Made by a program: the position numbers and the translations under genes. From Nereocystis luetkeana (Eukaryota; Sar; Phaeophyceae; Laminariales; Laminariaceae), in assembly GCA_031213475.1 (NCBI GenBank), contig JARUPZ010000021.1:1426001-1490000 (forward strand): a DNA stretch of 64,000 bases, given 5' to 3'. The notes under the pieces are model-generated. The model was not told the origin of the DNA and searched no databases. It saw nothing but the letters and a program-made list of their open reading frames with translations. Of the stretch, positions 9,495 to 22,100 are shown one piece after another (within the stretch, counting starts at the first letter, position 1; each line of letters begins with the position of its first letter).

Positions 9495-12400
9495 ATGGCG
9501 GACACCGAAAATCAGCAATCAAGCGGCCGTTTGGGCATTTCTAAGGTGAGGTTGCCTTTTCTGCATGGCTGCCTGCCTACCTGGTACCTCTCAACCGTGC
9601 AAGCCAGGCAGCTCGCTTCGCTTGCAGATTGGACATCGGGCAACAGCCCGCAAGAACGTCGAGCGAGAGCTTTGAGTGCAACTTGGGCATGCTTGGGGTA
9701 GAGTAGTATTTGCGTTGGTCTCACTCTCGCTTTCTATTATCCTTCAGAGTAGCTTTGAACGAATATTCTTGACCCCTGGTCGTGGGTTAGTTTCTGCGCG
9801 CTGCAGGCTGGAGCCCGCACCGTCGTGTTTGATGCTTATTCACATACCAGGTATAGTAGTAGATACGCGGTATCTGATCGCTTGAACGGCACTGCCCGTC
9901 GAGGTCTGCTGCGTCGATGCCTCGCACCGAGGCTCCGAATGTCCTTCCCCGTCTAGAGAAATCGCAAGCATGCCAGCATCCTATTGATAGCACGGCACGT
10001 CTAAGTTTTGTTCGAAGATGTCCGTTGTAAATAAAGGACATAATCGAGCGAAGCAAACCACATGACCATACTTTTTGTACTTTTGATATTACTTACAGCC
10101 GTCTGTAGAGCACCTTAGTTTGTCGCGCGCAATCCGTTGAGGATATCTTGCTGATTGCTGCTGTAGTCTATTGCTGACAGCTGTATTACCTGGTATGTAC
10201 TACTGCTGTACGCATGCAGCAACGGCCGCACTCCCTCGCGCAGCTCGTTTCCTCGGCTCGGGAAGAAGGGGCGAAATGTGGCGGTAAGCATAACGAACAA
10301 AAATCGAGCGCTATGAGATGCGGCGGGTGAACGCAGTATCTGCAGAAAAAACATGAGCTCGCCCATTTAGACCTGTCACCTCTCACCCCCCAAAACCTCA
10401 TCAACATCCGGCAGAGTACCCAGCCGTAAACTGCAGAGTATAGGCCAACTACTACAAACACTGGTACAACCATTAGGGTTACTACCTAAGAGTTAGTAAC
10501 GGCTTACTTTATACCATGTACACAGGTGTACCGGTACAGAGTCTAACTTGTTGTATCGTACTCGTACGTATGTATATATAGGGCATCGCATGCATCTGTG
10601 AGTTTAAAAGTCAAGAGCCTCCTTGCTACGTAGCTGTGTCTCTTTTATGTGTCTTGTGACTTCTGTCTTATGGCCCAAGCACAGGCAGAAGGATAGACGC
10701 CGCCACCCTCAACCAAGCGTTACCAAGCCTTTGAGCGCGGGAATTGCTTTACAGCAGTACGCAAGATAACAGACTCGACGCTTCGTTTCGGAACGAATTG
10801 AAAATCCGGTCTTCCGCTGCTTTCTGTCGTCTATTTACCGGCTATAATGAGCAGCGCTATTGATACCTCTGCGCGTCGGGTGTTTGGCAGGCTATGATCA
10901 TGCACACGGGTACTTGCAGCCTGTGATCGTGCTTGAGGGCTAGATATGTGACAGTAGTAATTCCTTTTGATCGTGGAAGATGATACTTCGAACTATGACT
11001 ACAGCAGCATTATGTCTCCTTACCATTGATACTACCGCCGTGCGTCCGTCTGCTCTAAGTGCTCCTGATACTGTATTCAGCTACCTCAACTTCTGCTATG
11101 CTACTCGTACAGGAAGTACAGCAGCAGTAGACTGCACTTGAGAGTTATCGTAGGGGGCTACTGCTTTATCATGCCTACGTCATGGCAGCGAGTAGCCTTG
11201 TCGCACGTTGCATGTGTAAGTATGATCCCGGGTACCTTTTTCTGAACGCCTTGTTGCCTATGCTGATGTAGATGAGCGCATCAGTGTTGTGTGCTTCTCT
11301 CTATGAAGGGCGGGAAGGCGAAGGCCGGCAAGAAAATCTCGCTGGGTTCTCGGGGCTAGTGATCCATCTTGGATATTACAATATGCAACGACAGGATAAC
11401 GACACCCACTGCTACGATACTTCCTTCTTATGGGTGAATCAATTTGAATGTTCTAATCTCGATCTTCCGATCTCGATCTTGCATTGCAGGGTGGTAAGGC
11501 GAAGGCAGGCAAGAAGGCCCCGCTGGGTCCCCGCGGCAGCAACAATGGCGGCGGCGATCAAACCGTTGAGCAGAGGTATCAGAAGAAGACCCAGCTCGAG
11601 CACATCCTCTTGCGCCCGGACACCTACAGTGAGTAAATGCTGTTCTGCTGTAGAATACAGTAGTAGTGGTCCCTCTGTGGCGTCGGTTGAGCATTGCCGG
11701 CTGCCCGCTATTGTGCTGGTGAAATCGCTTGGCACATACTGGTACCTGGTATTGGTATGCGATTAACATGGGTGGTAGCGTGCGGAGCAGTGCCTTGTGC
11801 CGCTATAGTGCCGGTTTTGTTGGCTGGCGAGTACCAGCACTGCGTATAGAGGGACGAATACTATATCGTATTAACGCTCATGGGACGCAGGGATCATCAC
11901 CAGAACAAGATGGGGCGTGCCGTGTTATGGACCGTCTATTAGTACTGTTGCTGTGTGAGTGCACATAATGACGAGCAGCATTATTCTGTGCACGTGTCGC
12001 AAGAACCCCTTGCATAGTAGGAGGGTATACTCTCAATTTTGTCCTCCGACAATGTATCATGTGGTACATGTTCTGCTCCGACTTGAATCGGACATGTTGT
12101 GATACCATACCGCAGTCGTACGAGTAGACTCTCTTGTATCACTCTGAACAAATGAGTATCCCACTTTTCCTTTTTGGAGGCTCCGGTCCTATTTAGCACC
12201 TTCTTTGCTTGGCACAAACCCCGTACATTGGATGATTGGGTTGGGGTTACAGGAGGGCTTATTCTATTCACGTCGTACACACAGCAGTACACAACAGTGA
12301 CCCGCGACTATGGTGCCCAGTAAATGGTGACCTGGCTGCGCTGCAACCCTAGGAATAGGGGAACATACCTGTAGGTCCTCACACGGTTTAGTCTTGGTAT

Positions 12401-15400
12401 CCCTCAGCGAGATTGGTCCGAGTCCCGGCTCCAGAGGGCGTCGACGTGTAACATCGATGTCAAGTTTTAGCCTAGTGCACCAGACGAACGAAATCCTACG
12501 GGCGCCGAGGACAGGGCTGCCCTCTCTTTGGTGACCTTGGTGTTTCGTTGGTCAGGCAGTCTTCGCCTGCTCTCGATGGTAATGTTACATGCTGACACCC
12601 TCTTCAGTCGATCTTGGAAACTTTTGAAGTCGAGCCAAACCGTGTAAGGATTTAAGTTTAACTTTTTTACTAGGGCTGCAGCGCAAGCCAGGTCTCCCAT
12701 GCTGGCATCATGACGACTACTGCTGTCGTTGTGGTTGCTGGTGCTTCGTCCGCTGCTGATACTGCGGTTGTTGTTGGTACTATCTTGCCGCTGCTGATGC
12801 TGTTTGCTGCTGTTGTGCTCGGCAGTCGGATCTACGGACAAGATGACCCAAGAGATGTGGGTTTACGACGATTCGTCGGACAGTATCGTGAAGCGGATGG
12901 TGACGTACGTGCCCGGGCTGTACAAAATATTTGACGAGATCATCGTGAACGCGGCGGACAACAAGCAGCGCGACTCCAACATGTCCAAGCTGAAGGTGGG
13001 TGGGTGGGTGGGTGTTATTGTCATGTTGCAGTGAACAGTGGCTGGCGGCTGGCGGAATGGCTAGCGAAGCTGGTGTAAAACGTTTTGAATACACGGCAGA
13101 CCTACACCGGTTCTTGTTTTGTATCCCGATGGCGATTGAATCGGATGTTATCACTACAGTAGAAATAGCACAACTCCAACGTGATCAAGGTAAGGGTGGG
13201 TGAGTGTTGCATTGCATTGTAGGAATTTGGGCTCTGTGCTAGCTGGAGCTCACTGGTAATTTTCGTTGGGCGTCGAGGCAATCCAACTACGGTCGTATGT
13301 GATCAATGAAACAGGACGCGTTGAGCTACAAATGCGCCAGTCAGATACAAGACGCCTCTCTCGTCAAATTACAACAAACTTGATAGCTGTAGTACCTAGC
13401 CAACTAATGACTACTAGTCGGCAACTTTTTGCCAGGAACTTCACAGCCCTACAATGGTAGGCATAATTTTACTGTTCTGGGTGCTAGTGTTCGAACCGGT
13501 TTAGGTGGCGTTAGACGTTATTAGTTCACCTCGGAGAGCAGTCGGCTTGAGTTTTCGATTCGAAGGTTGACCAAGTTGGATGAGTCGGCTGCAATTTTTC
13601 AGCCTTACTGATATACCTGGTATATACATCTACTTGTGTACGATACCTTGCATACCCTCGTGAGTGTTGTGCTCCAGCCTCCGGTTTGTACTGCTGAATG
13701 CACGATCTACTGCTGTATACGTGCCAATCTCCTGCTGTGTGAGCCCACCTGTTGGAGTATGTAGCAATCTAGAGTTCTGTATGCACCAACATACTGCTCT
13801 CCATCGCGGTGCTGCTGATACTACCTGAGAGACTACTATGGATTTCGTTCTTCATTCCTGTCTCCCCGCACCATGGTAGCAAGATATTGCGTAGTTACTC
13901 TTCATACGAACAAACTGGCCTGCTCGATGCCGATTCACTAATTTTGCCATCGCCACCAGTGTTACTGGTGCCACTTGGTAGAGCTTACCACTTATTCGAC
14001 ACTACTTGGTATGGTTGACGCGCGCTGTGCACGAGACGAAGATGACTCGCCCAATACATTGGTTGATTAGGTCAGGGTAAGGTTAAGTTGTGTTCGTATC
14101 GTCCACAGTGACCCTCAATCATATCGTCGAATAGTAAGTAGTCTGCCCTAATAATTAGTCGCCTGGCCTAAGTGGTAAATCTGCCGTCGCGGATGCCTTG
14201 TGACAAGCGCAGGTTACGGTCGACGCGGAGAACGGGTCGATTTCGGTGTGGAACGACGGGCAAGGCATCCCCATCCAAATGCACAAGGAGCACCACATGT
14301 ATGTGCCCGAGCTCATCTTCGGAAACCTCTTGACCGGATCAAACTTCGACGACGACCAGAAGAAAACCACGGGAGGGAGGAACGGGTTCGGCGCGAAGGT
14401 GCGAATGGAAACATGTGACACGGCTCGTATTTATTTATCGTGCTGCATATCATCGTTCCGTAGTTTGCGGTTGGTTCGCCGTTTTTGCAAGCCTTTTTGA
14501 CGCCTTCGCCTTGCGCGACCGTTTAGAACATGCGTGTGGGAGAAAATCGGTAAACTAGCAGCGATACACTGCCATGTATTGTGAACTTAACTTTGGCACT
14601 TCATGTCATCCGCTACAAGAGAATAAACAAGTTGCTGCAATATTAACCTGACTTGTAGGCGGTTGGCTGGCCCTGGCTAGGTTTCCGTCCAGGAGGCTTT
14701 TATTTCTGCTTCAAAGTTTCCGGGTCAGATCATTTCTTCAAAAGGGCAGGAGTTGGAAGGCGTGTGACCGTGGGATCCCCTGTTTTTGCTTATCCGTCGT
14801 GAGCTGCCATTGTGCTACTTGAAATTATGTGTGACTGACCTCATCCGACGCTCATGTATTGATCCGCTTCCTCGGGCTCCGCTCGGCGCCCTGTTTTTTG
14901 CGTTTAGCTCGCCAACATCTACTCCACGGAGTTCGTTGTTGAGACGGCGGACGGGAAGGCGGGAAAGCACTATCGACAGGTCTTCCGGAACAACATGCAG
15001 GAGAAGGTAACGGTGGCGTTTCTCGGGAGTTCCTTTTCGTTTTGATACCGGACAGCTATTTATATATATATTTATTTTCGGCAGATTGTGCTTTGGGAGC
15101 TGTTGCCGTTTCACGAGGTGTCGTTCTGTACGGAAACGGTAACCGTCTGCCGGCTTCACGCTTCGCGATCATTAGATGAGCGTCCTCGCGATGACGCCGC
15201 AACCCCCTACCCTTTTGAAGTTGCAGCCCGCCGAGGTTTCGGAGAATACATAGGTAGAAATCATTGCTTCCGACCATGTCTGTTTTGTTTCATGCTTTTC
15301 AGCTGTGCCATTTTTTTTCCGACGGTTTCACATACCTCCCAGAGCGGTTTCAAAGTGCGGCCTACCCTAGATGTGCTCTCGTATGCACTCATGCAGAAAA

Positions 15401-16123
15401 TTCTATTATGTACCAGATTTCGAATGATTTATTTTACTCAGTTGCGCATGGTGATGCACCCGTATCGCTGACGTTGGTTCTCATATCGCTTATTAGCCAT
15501 ATCTGGGGTCGAAACTTGCTGAGCAGAGGTCGGCGTCGTTCGTCGTTAGCTCTCGCTCCTCGCTGCTCTGTCGGTTTTTGACACGGGGTAACACGATGCA
15601 CAGTTAGCACTCTGGCGTTTTGGTCGGCTTTACCGACAGGCCTGGGCCGTGTTCATCTAGGCCGGAGATGTCAGGAGACCGCACAGTGACGCCTTGTGAT
15701 CGACTGTAGGTTTGTCTCAATGTGCGTCGACGGACGTCAACCTACTGTTATACCACTCTGGTCGGAAATATACACCCCATTCGGTACTTTGATTCGACTA
15801 CGAAATTTATCTTATATTCTTATATTATCGGCCAGAGAGGAGAGTTTTAGTGATGGACCATCAACGGTGAACCTCTCCCCGTGAGAAACATGCCTTTTGA
15901 CACCTTTGGTGTACTTGTAGGCATCCGTTGTGCGCGAGTTTTGGCCCGCTTGACCGAGCGACGTCTGTCAACGTGCTGGCATTCTGCGTGCGTGGTGCAG
16001 GAGGAGCCTGTCATCGACGACGACTACGAGGGCCCGGACTTTACGTGCATCACGTTCAGCCCCGATTGGAAGAGGTTCCACATGACCGGAATGGAGGCGG
16101 ATACGATCGCGCTTCTTAGGAAG
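9495..16123 (+). CDS. TOP2: TOP2 exons 1-6: N-terminus and GHKL ATPase domain
   Basis: Exon 1 encodes a 17-residue hydrophilic leader (MADTENQQSSGRLGISK). Exon 2 adds a Gly/Lys-rich stretch and then the conserved start of the ATPase domain (KKTQLEHILLRPDTYIG). Exon 3 carries MWVYD and the GHKL N-box, FDEI..NAADNKQRD, with the expected general-base Glu near residue 101 and the Mg-binding Asn near 105. Exon 4 holds the ATP-lid motif GGRNGFGAK near residues 174-182. Exons 5 and 6 finish the domain (NIYSTEF, FTCITFSPDW). Together they cover residues 1-256. All junction phases agree (0, 1, 0, 0, 0, 0). Intron 1 (about 1.9 kb) contains a decayed copy of the beginning of exon 2. Confidence 0.93.
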
Positions 16124-19100
16124 GTATGTGCATATCGTATTTTAGTCCCATCATCTTTTTCGCCGTTCGATGCAAGTATGTAAGGTGGCGGTCTAGTTGT
16201 TGTGCTCCTGAAGAGGAGTTGACGCCCGGCTTTGAGTTGGCCGGACTTGACGGCTAGTTATGCCGACCAACTGACTTTAGCGGGGGGTTTTGGCCCTAAA
16301 CACAAGCCGACTCCATAGAATAAAGCAAGTCAGATACAAAGGTGAATATTTTATATCCGCAAATTACCGGACGCAACACACGCCCAGTCTCAAAAGAGTC
16401 AAGTCCGATGCGCTCACGCAGAACTTCGCAAATTACGAGATGCAACTCAGTATTCAACCTAGCCAACTTTTGACAAGTGGCCGACTTCAACTCGGCGCGT
16501 TCAACTCGGCCATCTCACAGCCCTCTTGAAGTTTTAGTACTGAGGCTCCCTCGGTGGCTATCCGCCATTGGGCGAGCGTGCCGTCAACGGGCATCTATGA
16601 TTTGCTGCATATGCTATATAGATGGTCGGGCCGCCCGTAGCATTTGCCCGGTAACATAGACTCTGCCCGAAACCCGGTGCGCCGCGCGGACGGCGGCATC
16701 CTAAAAATTCGTACGGGCTGTGTTGGTATTGGTGCTCTACCCTGCACCTGAGGAGGCGTTTTTGCATCATTGTTGTTCCTTTTTTCATTTTACCACAGCA
16801 CCATCCTTTGGGCAGTGTGCGTTTCGCACACAAGACGTGCCGCTTGTTAGGCCTATTTTGGTACCCAACGGGAATGAATTGTTGTGATCCGTGTATGCAA
16901 CACGAAATCGGGTAGTATTGAATGCCAGGTAGTTCCTATCAGAGGTAGTAGAACGTTATTTTACCCTCGTATCTACTGGCAAAAACACGCACGTCCTGAG
17001 CACGCTACGCTGGGGCTTCGGCTTGCGGCGAAACTCATTCGCGCCGCCTTCTCCGCTTCCCTCGCCCCCCATTCAAAAACCGCCCGCAACACTCTTCGCG
17101 ACAAAACCAGTGCGACTCCGTAGGTAGTGTTAGACCCTCTATCAATGCCCCCCCGTAGGCAGTGTACCCTCTGCCCATAATTCGAGACTTGACGTTTCAT
17201 GGCAAAATTCCACTTTCCATTTTTTGTTTTTTATGTTTGTTCCTCCCTGCGAATATGTTTGCTTTGACCGAACCAGCGCGTGTACGACATGGCGGGGTGC
17301 ATGGGAGGGTACGGAGGGGCTCGTATGAAGGTGTACCTGGACAAGAAACGCCTGCAGGTTTCGAGCTTCAAGGACTACATGGGCATGTACGACGGTATGG
17401 AGACTCCCGTCATTTTCGAGACGATCAACGATCGGTGGGAGGTGAGCGATGCTGAAAATTGGAGGTTGGGCTTGCGAAGCCGGCGAAGATATATCACAGG
17501 AGCGGGTCGGTTGGTGTGCCGGTGAATTTCGACCCGCTTGCGTGTTGCTGCATGCGACCTCGTCCGTTTCCGATGTTGCCAAAGTTTGGAGGTACAAGTT
17601 GCCATATATCTCAAAACTTGAAGGTATTGCCGATACTGCAGTAGTATGCGGATATTGTATACCAGGTGTATATTTTGTAATTCGGAAGGTTATTTGTTTA
17701 TATTCGGGTGTTTGTTTACAGCTATTTAAAGGCGTTGGGCTTGTGTTTTTGTTTCTTTTCCTCGCGTCCCTCCTCTTTGTTTTCGGTCGAGATATTTTTG
17801 TTTTTCCTCTTCCCCCTCCCCCCACCGCCTTCTTTCCTCTTCCTTCCCCCCCTCCTCATGCCCCTCCATCTACTCATGTTGGTTGTTCCCGTCGTTGTCC
17901 TCGCCCTCTTATGTGTCCGCTTGCTGCGGCGAGGCCAGGTCGGCGTGGCCCTGAGCGCGGACAGCGTCTTCCAACAAGTCTCGTACGTCAACGCGATCTG
18001 CACCATCAAAGGCGGCACGCACGTGGAGTGCGTGGCTAACCAGGTCATCGCCAAGCTGCTCCCGGTGCTAAAGCGGAAGCACAAGGCTGAGGTGCGCTAT
18101 TGATGTGTATAGCAGTAGTGATCCCTTTACAGTGCCGGCTGCCCGCTATAGTGCCTGCGAAATCGCTCGACACGAATGTTGCAATCCGCTGAGTAGTGTC
18201 GATTGCCGCCATAGTGCCGGTATTGTTTTGCGCGCGCATATCATACCGGCACTATAGAGGGACCACTACTGCCGTACACGAGATTATTGCATTTTCGTTA
18301 TTGTTGTTCGGGCGTTTTTAGCATGTTCACTGACAAGGTGACGGGTAGGGGTGGAATATGAGCCGCGGCTTGCGACCGTTGGTTACTACCGTCAAGCACC
18401 AATCACATCGCGAGAGACGAAGGTCACTGTTGAATGCACCCGCTGATGGCTCCACCACACGCACTGATCCATCCAGTATTCGCGCCAATCACTGAGGGAT
18501 AGACTAGGATTACGGTGGCATTTATTCCTATCGACGCTGGAATCCGGCAACTCATAAGTGCTGCAACACGAATATGGACCAACCCCTTTATTGGACTCGA
18601 TTACATTACTGGACCACCAAAAATATACACCTTATCTGAGCAAGCCTCAAAATTTAGTTATTTGGACACCATCCTTAACTATCCTGACCCTGCTGGGGTT
18701 GCTGTTCCGTTTCAGGGACAAACCACTTAAAGTTCGAGTAGTTTGTCCTCATAACGGGACTGCAGTTCTAAAAGGGTTACGCCCAGCCTATTGTGTAGGA
18801 TTCAAGGTGGCTTCCGTCGGTGACCACGATTAGTTCGGACCCGACTTTGTTGGCGTCCATAAAAACTATTGAGCTGATTGGTTTTTTTTTTCACGTTCGT
18901 TCTTGCTCGTGGGCCTATGGTGTGGTATTCTCCTTTTTTGACACCAGGTGAAGGGACACCTGGTGAAGAACCACCTTTGCGTGTTCGTGAACGGTCTCGT
19001 AGAGAACCCCGCTTTCAACTCTCAGAGCAAGGAGGCACTCACCTCGAAGGAGACGGCATTTGGGTCCGTTCCTAAGATCAGCGACGCCGGGCTCAAGACC

Positions 19101-22100
19101 CTGGAGAAGAGCGAGATCGTCGAGAGGTGATTTGCTTTTGGGGTTGTCCAGTGTACGGGCACGTATCTATTTCCCATCATACCGGGTACTGGTACCACTC
19201 TGTTCTGGTATTTAAGTGCCATTTACGAGTATATTTTCAGACTCAATCAAATTGGGCCTTATGTGTATTTAAGGCCAGAGTAGTACCAGGTATATTTTAA
19301 GGTCTTCACGCCCAAATTCGAGTCCCAGACAGAGGAAGGGGGGGGGGGGCTGTCTAGCACCAAGAAAAACATCTTTCAAGAAATCTTTTTTTTGCTTAGT
19401 TGTAATTCTGTGCAGGGATTGACATACCACGGGTTTGTCCTTCTGTATGACTCTTTTCTTTGGAGTGTGTGGTTGTGTGTGTGTGCTTTTTCTCGCACAC
19501 ATGGTGCTACTGCGAAAAATATGGAGGTATCGGGTACCGAGCGAGTTTGAAGTACTGCTGATTTTTACCCCCGAAACATAGGTGCCGTCGTCAAGGGGTT
19601 AAGCTCTCACTATTTTGGCTGTTTCCTTTCGAGCTTCCTGCGTTTCAGTATATGCCTGTCTTGTGGCGGTCTTCCCGGAACGGGGGGGGGTTGTTGCTTG
19701 AATATGTCGGGAGGGCCGACCACGGGTACGATGCCGTACGAAGCTGTTGCTTTTTTTTTTGCTGCTGCGGTTGCCGCTGTAGCCTTGTGTATTGGTACAT
19801 AACCAAAAACAAAATCGTAGCGGATCCGGCGTAGCCATTGAGAAGTACCCGTGGCCACGATCAAGGTGTGTTTTCGACTTTTTGTATAGGACACCCGGTA
19901 AACAAACGGTCGATGAAACTGGCATGCTGGTTTGCAGGGGTTCATGAATTTCTGGTGTCGTTACTCTCAAGTTTGTTTACAACGCACCCATTCTCAAATT
20001 AGAAATCCAGGCTGATCTAGTCCTCCTCCCTGATACGGCGTCCTGTACCACGTAGCCGTATATTGGCGAACGTGCTTGGACGTGACCGGGCAGATCGTTT
20101 TTTACCTTCGTGCTCACGCGTGGTCCTTCACCTTTTTACCCTTGTCGTGAGAGCTCATTTTTTTCGGGGGGGGGGGGTTGCTTCTCCCTATTTTTCAGTC
20201 GCATATTTTTGAGTATATACACGTTACCTCGCTCGTAGTGCCAGTTAGGGTAGAATGGGTTCCCGGAATCTGAGCTATTGAACAGACAAGATGCACCGTC
20301 GGTAAAAAGAGGATGGACCGCGGCCGGTAAAATACTCCAGGTAGAATAGTTGCTACGATCGCATAGCAGCAAGGTCATACACAAAAACCGCAAGGTCTTT
20401 TACAAAAACAACACGTCACGTGCGTGCGCACTATAACACTCTAATGTGTCTCCGCGCTCGCGTTCTGGCGCACCCACATCGAGATTTTTTCTTACTCTAC
20501 AGGTTTCACGTGGGGAAACAAGCAATCAGAACCAAATATGGTGTGTAACAGTAGGGGTATGTATATACTACTCTCTTCCTAATTAGAAGGATCGTTTTGA
20601 TTGAGTGTTTGGTATAGAAACATTCCTTACACTATTTATAGTGACAAAGTAGTACCAGTATTTGTTTTGAGTGCATCGTGTGTTTTTATTCCGGTGGGTT
20701 CCCGCAATATCGAGGGTAAGCAGCTCTCGAAGGACTCGTACGGGTCGTGGAGGTGCTGGGTAGTCCTACGATTCGTGGTATTTATATTTATAGTATTTTT
20801 TTCCCCCTGTCATTTTTTGTGATTGACACTCAGGTTGCTGCACATTCTCGAATAGCATATCATCATAATATCGGTGACAACCAAAATGCCCACATGACCA
20901 CCATCACTATATCGTAATATCTCAAGACGTCTGTTTTGTTGTAGTTTTTTTTCCGATTTTGTCATCCCGTGTGTCTTACATCCTACACGTTTTTTTACGT
21001 TCGCGTGCACGTCGTTGTGATCCTGCCAGAGTGCTCTCGTGGGCCAAGCACAAGCAGAACCAACAGCTGAACAAGAAGTCCGGCAAAAAGAGCAGCAAGC
21101 TGGTGAGAACCACCAAGAGGTGCCTCGTCGCTTGAGGCCACGGGTTATAGCAAGGAAGGTTTGCAGTTGCTGGGATGGTTTTATACTAATCTGGCCAGGA
21201 ATACATCTAGTGCCCGTTTACACGCTGTTTTGAGCATTACACGAGTATTATCTACCAGACCAGAGGGAGATTTCGGAAGTTCCTAATGTTTTAGCCTGAT
21301 ATTCGAATCACGGTTTTCCAAAAGGTGTGTCGTACGACAACGGTCTGCGGAACGGACCGTGGAACGCGCTTGGGTGGTGTTGACGCTGTCTTGTCCCACA
21401 CCGTTCAACGGGGAGTGTACACAGTCCCGCCTGGGTAAACTCATTGCCTCGCCCTGTGTTGCCGTTGTTCTTGAATGGTTGACAGCTGTAGGGCTTCAGG
21501 ATACTGGTACCATAGTTGCGGCCGTTGCCCCCGTCGTAGAATAAACATGCGCCCTACATGTAGTTTGCGAAAGTGGGAGTTCGTGGTGCCCGGCACATGT
21601 GATCGCGCTACCTTTTTTTTTTCTTTTCGTTTTTTCTTTTTAGCTGTCTTTCCAATTTGCCGTTCGTAGGCGCGCTGCACCGATAAAAAACCACGACTTC
21701 GTTGCCGCCGATGGTATGTCGGGATTCGCTTTCGGGGATCCGCTCGGTGTGTTCGGCTCCCGCCTGATTGCGTGAATCTATTTTGTTTTTTGTTTTGTTT
21801 CTTCCATTGATGTCAATGCCCTGTGCTGCCTTACATGTGACATTTTTGTTCAGGTGTTGGTCGCTTTGTAAAACGTTTCATATCTCCCACAGATAAGCTA
21901 CCAGGGTTCCCGCTTCATGATCACGATTTTTCAGGGCCGATAGGTTTTCGATTTGTATTATCTGGCTCATGTGGCCACGCGGGACCCGTATGACCCACCT
22001 GATCGACAATCACCCTTGTTTCGTTGCTTGGAGCTGTACTTCACAGATTTTGCACAGGGTCTCGTGTCGCCAGGAAAATATCTGTAGATGACTCACATGG

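Noticed and set aside
11303..11356. ATG at 11303 as the TOP2 start
   Set aside because: It has no phase-compatible GT donor before an in-frame stop, whereas 9495-9545 gives a clean phase-0 first exon. The segment is better explained as a duplicate of exon 2.
17142..17825. 227-codon open frame on the minus strand
   Set aside because: It runs antisense across TOP2 exon 7 and part of intron 7; the GC-rich exon creates it. It has no family motif.
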